From Siphonodentalium dalli (lineage: Eukaryota; Mollusca; Scaphopoda; Gadilida; Siphonodentaliidae), in assembly GCA_032622095.1 (NCBI GenBank), contig CP136062.1, forward strand, positions 55,659,849 through 55,723,848: a DNA stretch of 64,000 nucleotides, read 5' to 3'. Positions 60,958-64,000 of this stretch are shown here, piece by piece. The notes beneath the pieces were generated by a model, which was not told the DNA's origin, ran no database searches, and saw only the letters and a program-made list of their open reading frames with translations. The translations under genes were made by a program, and so were the position numbers. Within the stretch, counting starts at the first letter, position 1. The number at the start of each line of letters is the position of its first letter.

Positions 60958-63417
60958 GGATAGATATCCATGATTGATATAAATTATCTGGTCAACAGTA
61001 CTATTATGCATGCATGGCATTAAATGCATGGTACCATGACTGTACTGTCGTGGTAATAGTTATGAAACGGGAGGGGTAGGTAAAATTTCTTTATAATCTG
61101 ATAGGTATCATGACGTTTAGATCATGATTGATATAAAATATTATCGTTTCAACAGTAATATTATGCATGCATGGCATAGCATGGTACCATGACTGTACTG
61201 TCGGGGTACGAGTTATGAAACAGGAGGGGGTAGCTAAAATTTCCACACCAGTCCTGACTTAAATACAAACAAAGGAATAGTAATTGATGTCACGATGAGT
61301 ATAGATACGAAAGTCAGCAAAGAAATGTTTATAATTTGAACATGTCATGTACCGTGAATATATCATAGAAAGTTTTTTTAAAGTATATGAAACGCGGACA
61401 GTGGGTAATACCCGGATGGGGTGGGGGTGGCTGTGGATATAGTATCATTAATTAGATAATCATAGTCAACAGTTTCTTATTGGAACAGGGTAATATATAG
61501 ATATTTGAAATAGGCAATATATAGAGTAATGAAACAATTTTTTAAATGTATATATAAAATAGGTTGTCGTTTGGTGGAGTCCCCCCCCCCGGTGGTCCAG
61601 TCGGTAGATTGCTGGGCAAGTTTGTGAGTTGCTTTCCGGGGATCGGCGGCCCCCATACGCAGCGGGACTATATATCTCAGCGAAATCAAGACCCGCGCGG
61701 TCTTTCCTCCACCCTTAAAATTGACAATGTCGCGCGTGGCCCAGTGGCTAGAACGACTATGAATCCTAATAAAGCAACCACAATGTTGTTTGTGAATAGG
61801 TATTAATAGGTTATCGTTAACAAAACAACTTTTTCAATGTATATATAGAATAGGTTGTCGTTTGTAAATAGCATTAATATATGGTTAATATAACGTGTTG
61901 CAAACACAATTAATTTCTTTATAATCTGAGAGGTATCATGACGTTTAGATCATGATTGATATAAAATATCATCGTTTCAACAGTAATATTATGCATGCAT
62001 GGCATAGCATGCATGGTACCATGCATGACTGTACTGTCGTGGTACGAGTTATGAAACAGGAGGGGGTAGCTAAAATTTCCACACCAGTCCTGACTCAAAT
62101 ACCAAACCAAGGAATAGTAATTGATGTCATGATGAGTATAGACACGAAAGTCAGCAAAGAAATGTTTAAAATTTGAACATGTCATGTGCCGTGAATATAT
62201 CATAGAAAGCTTGTTAAAGGTATATGAAACGCGGACAGTGGGTAATACCCGGGTGGGGTGGCTGTGGATATAGCATCGTTAATTAGATAATCATAGTCAA
62301 CAGTTTCTTATTGGAACAGGGTAATATATATATATTTGAAATAGGCAATATATAGAGTAATGAAACAATTTTTTAAATGTATATATAAAATAGGTTGTCG
62401 TTTGTTGGAGCCCCCCCCCCCCCCCCGGTGGTCCAGTCGGTATATTGCTGAGCAAGTTTGTGAGTTGCTTTCCGGGGATCGGCGGCCCCCATACGCAGCG
62501 GGACTATATATCTCGGCGAAATCAAGACCCGCGCGGTCTTTCCTCCACCCTTAAAATTGACAATGTCGCGCGTGGCCCAGTGGCTAGAACGACTATGAAT
62601 CCTAATAAAGCAAATACAATGTTGTTTGTGAATAGGTATTAATAGGTTATCGTTAACAAAACAACTTGTTCAATGTGTATATAGAATAGGTTGTCGTTTG
62701 TAAATAGGCATTAATATATTGTTAATATAACGTGTTACATTAATTTCTTTATAATCTGATAGGTATCATGACGCTTAGATCATGATTGATATAAAATATT
62801 ATCGTTTCAACAGTAATATTATGTATAGCATGCATGGTACCATGACTGTACTGTCGTGGTACGAGTTATGAAACAGGAGGGGGTAGCTAAAATTTCCACA
62901 ACAGTCCTGACTCAAATACCAAACCAAGGAATAGTAATTGATGTCATGATGAGTATAGACACGAAAGTCAGCAAAGAAATGTTTATAATTTGAACATGAC
63001 ATGTGCCGTGAATATATCATAGAAAGCTTTTTTAAAGTATATGAAACGCGGACAGTGGGTAATACCCGGGTGGGGTGGGGTGGTTGTGGATATAGTATCG
63101 TAAATTAGATAATCATAGTCAACAGTTTCTTATTGGAACAGGGTAATATATAGATATTTGAAATAGGCAATATATAGAGTAATGAAACAATTTTTTAAAT
63201 GTATATATAAAATAGGTTGTCGTTTGTTGGAGTCCCCCCCCCCCTCGTGGTCCAGTCGGTAGATTGCTGAGCAAGTTTGTGAATTGCTTTCCGGGGATCG
63301 GCGGCCCCCCATACGCAGCGCGACTATATATCTCGGCGAAATCAAGACCCGCGCGGTCTTTCCTCCACCCTTAAAATTGACAATGTCGCGCGTGGCCCAG
63401 TGGCCGGAACGACTATG
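60958..63417. repeat. ~830-bp tandem repeat, one partial and three larger units
   Basis: Unit starts (AATCTGATAGGTATCATGAC) lie at about 61094, 61922 and 62753; a shortened unit begins near 60958. Each unit carries ATGCATGG-type palindromes, GGAGGGGGTAGCTAAAATTT, a poly-C tract, a tRNA-like block and CGCGCGTGGCCCAGTGGC. The third unit stops abruptly at 63417, where the 80-bp gag copy begins. Confidence 0.9.
61584..61760 (+). mobile_element. SINE-like block with pol III A-box motifs (unit 1)
   Basis: After a poly-C run, TGGTCCAGTCGGTAG fits the tRNA A-box consensus, and a second A-box-like string, GTGGCCCAGTGGCTAG, occurs near 61738. No clear B box (GGTTCRANNCC) was found, so transcription by polymerase III is uncertain. 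Equivalent blocks are in the other two units (about 62427-62600 and 63246-63417). Confidence 0.4.
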
Positions 63418-63497
63418 AAGGTTAATTCGAATGTCGGTCCGAAAACAGAAAGTAAACAAAGCTGTAATGCTGGCGACGCGATTAAAACAACTGCGTT
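63418..63497 (+). repeat. 80-bp perfect direct repeat, copy 2 (gag fragment)
   Basis: Exact copy of 58608-58687. It abuts the truncated third 830-bp unit on the left and unrelated sequence (AGGGTCTATTCTCATTGCAC) on the right. Confidence 0.92.
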
Positions 63498-64000
63498 AGG
63501 GTCTATTCTCATTGCACACGCGCGTGCGATTAATCGCAGCGTTTTTTAAGGTCGAGCGGCTCTATATGTGTGTTCGATGGCATTCCTTCATCCCACTGCT
63601 AAGAGTTCCCCCAATAGGGGTGGGGTCTGACGAACACATTCATACACAGGTCTAGGGTAGGTTGGAGGATGATAAAGTACTTTCGGTTGTGGTGACCACA
63701 TACAGGCCTATATATGCTGACACATTAACTTTAATTTTTCTCAGTTAGATTTACTCAGGTATAAGTTGAGTATAACGAGCCATGCCATCAAAATGACATA
63801 AGTTTTGAGGACACAATTATATCTAGCTAATTATAATTAGAAATAGAGGGTTCAATTCCATGTAGTTGGGCATAAATATGCATATTTTATTCCCGCTTGA
63901 AACGTATATAACACAATATAGTACGATCACAACCCAGATTACAGGAGTTTTATGTATATAATTGTTATTATCACTCAAGATTATCAAAAGTGTTCGATTC
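63498..64000. other. no gene recognised
   Basis: Begins with a CG-rich self-complementary patch (CACACGCGCGTGCG near 63516), then AT-rich DNA without open frames or repeats that I could match. Confidence 0.45.

Overview
The window looks like a repeat-rich, gene-poor stretch of an animal genome, most probably a marine invertebrate. The signs are split coding exons with GT/AG splice sites, a C-type lectin gene, a degenerate Ty3/gypsy-type LTR retrotransposon, a DIRS-like gag remnant, a tRNA-derived SINE, many TTAA- and TA-flanked MITEs, and very large tandem arrays. I cannot name the species. Nothing here looks bacterial, and most open frames shorter than about 130 codons are chance or repeat translations.

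Layout. 1-10 kb: non-coding DNA with small dispersed elements (palindrome-bearing MITEs at 1-305 and 3.78-4.06 kb, an inverted-repeat element at 3.05-3.66 kb), a frameshifted coding remnant on the minus strand at 5.78-6.56 kb, and short minisatellites. 10-17 kb: a tRNA-derived SINE head, a 460-bp TA-flanked MITE, a pair of ~430-bp inverted arms at 12.84 and 15.64 kb, and a composite TTAA element at 16.40-16.84 kb. 17.1-34.8 kb: the only convincing host gene, a C-type lectin-like domain split over two phase-1 exons. Its 17.3-kb intron holds a second MITE copy, a 42-bp minisatellite and a 14-kb array of 23-bp units. 36.3-45.4 kb: a complete but dead LTR retrotransposon read on the minus strand, with two LTRs, a primer-binding site and gag, protease, RT, RNase H and integrase in broken frames. 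46.1-50.5 kb: a long-TIR MITE, an old degenerate ~190-bp tandem repeat and another palindrome-bearing MITE. 50.5-57.2 kb: non-coding DNA with near-perfect foldbacks and a 438-bp TTAA MITE. 57.8-63.5 kb: a DIRS-like gag with one internal stop, then a series of ~830-bp tandem repeats that ends in a perfect 80-bp copy of part of that gag.

The most notable structures are these. The 14-kb intronic array is built of a 19-bp constant frame plus a 4-bp variable window drawn from a small set, is arranged in ~2.1-2.8-kb higher-order repeats, and stops only ~100 bp before the 3' splice site of the lectin exon. A ~69-bp almost perfect palindrome is shared by elements with different target sites (TA and TTAA). 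A 4.7-kb segment is flanked by the perfect 80-bp gag-derived repeats. All assignments come from reading the sequence; no database search or alignment program was run.
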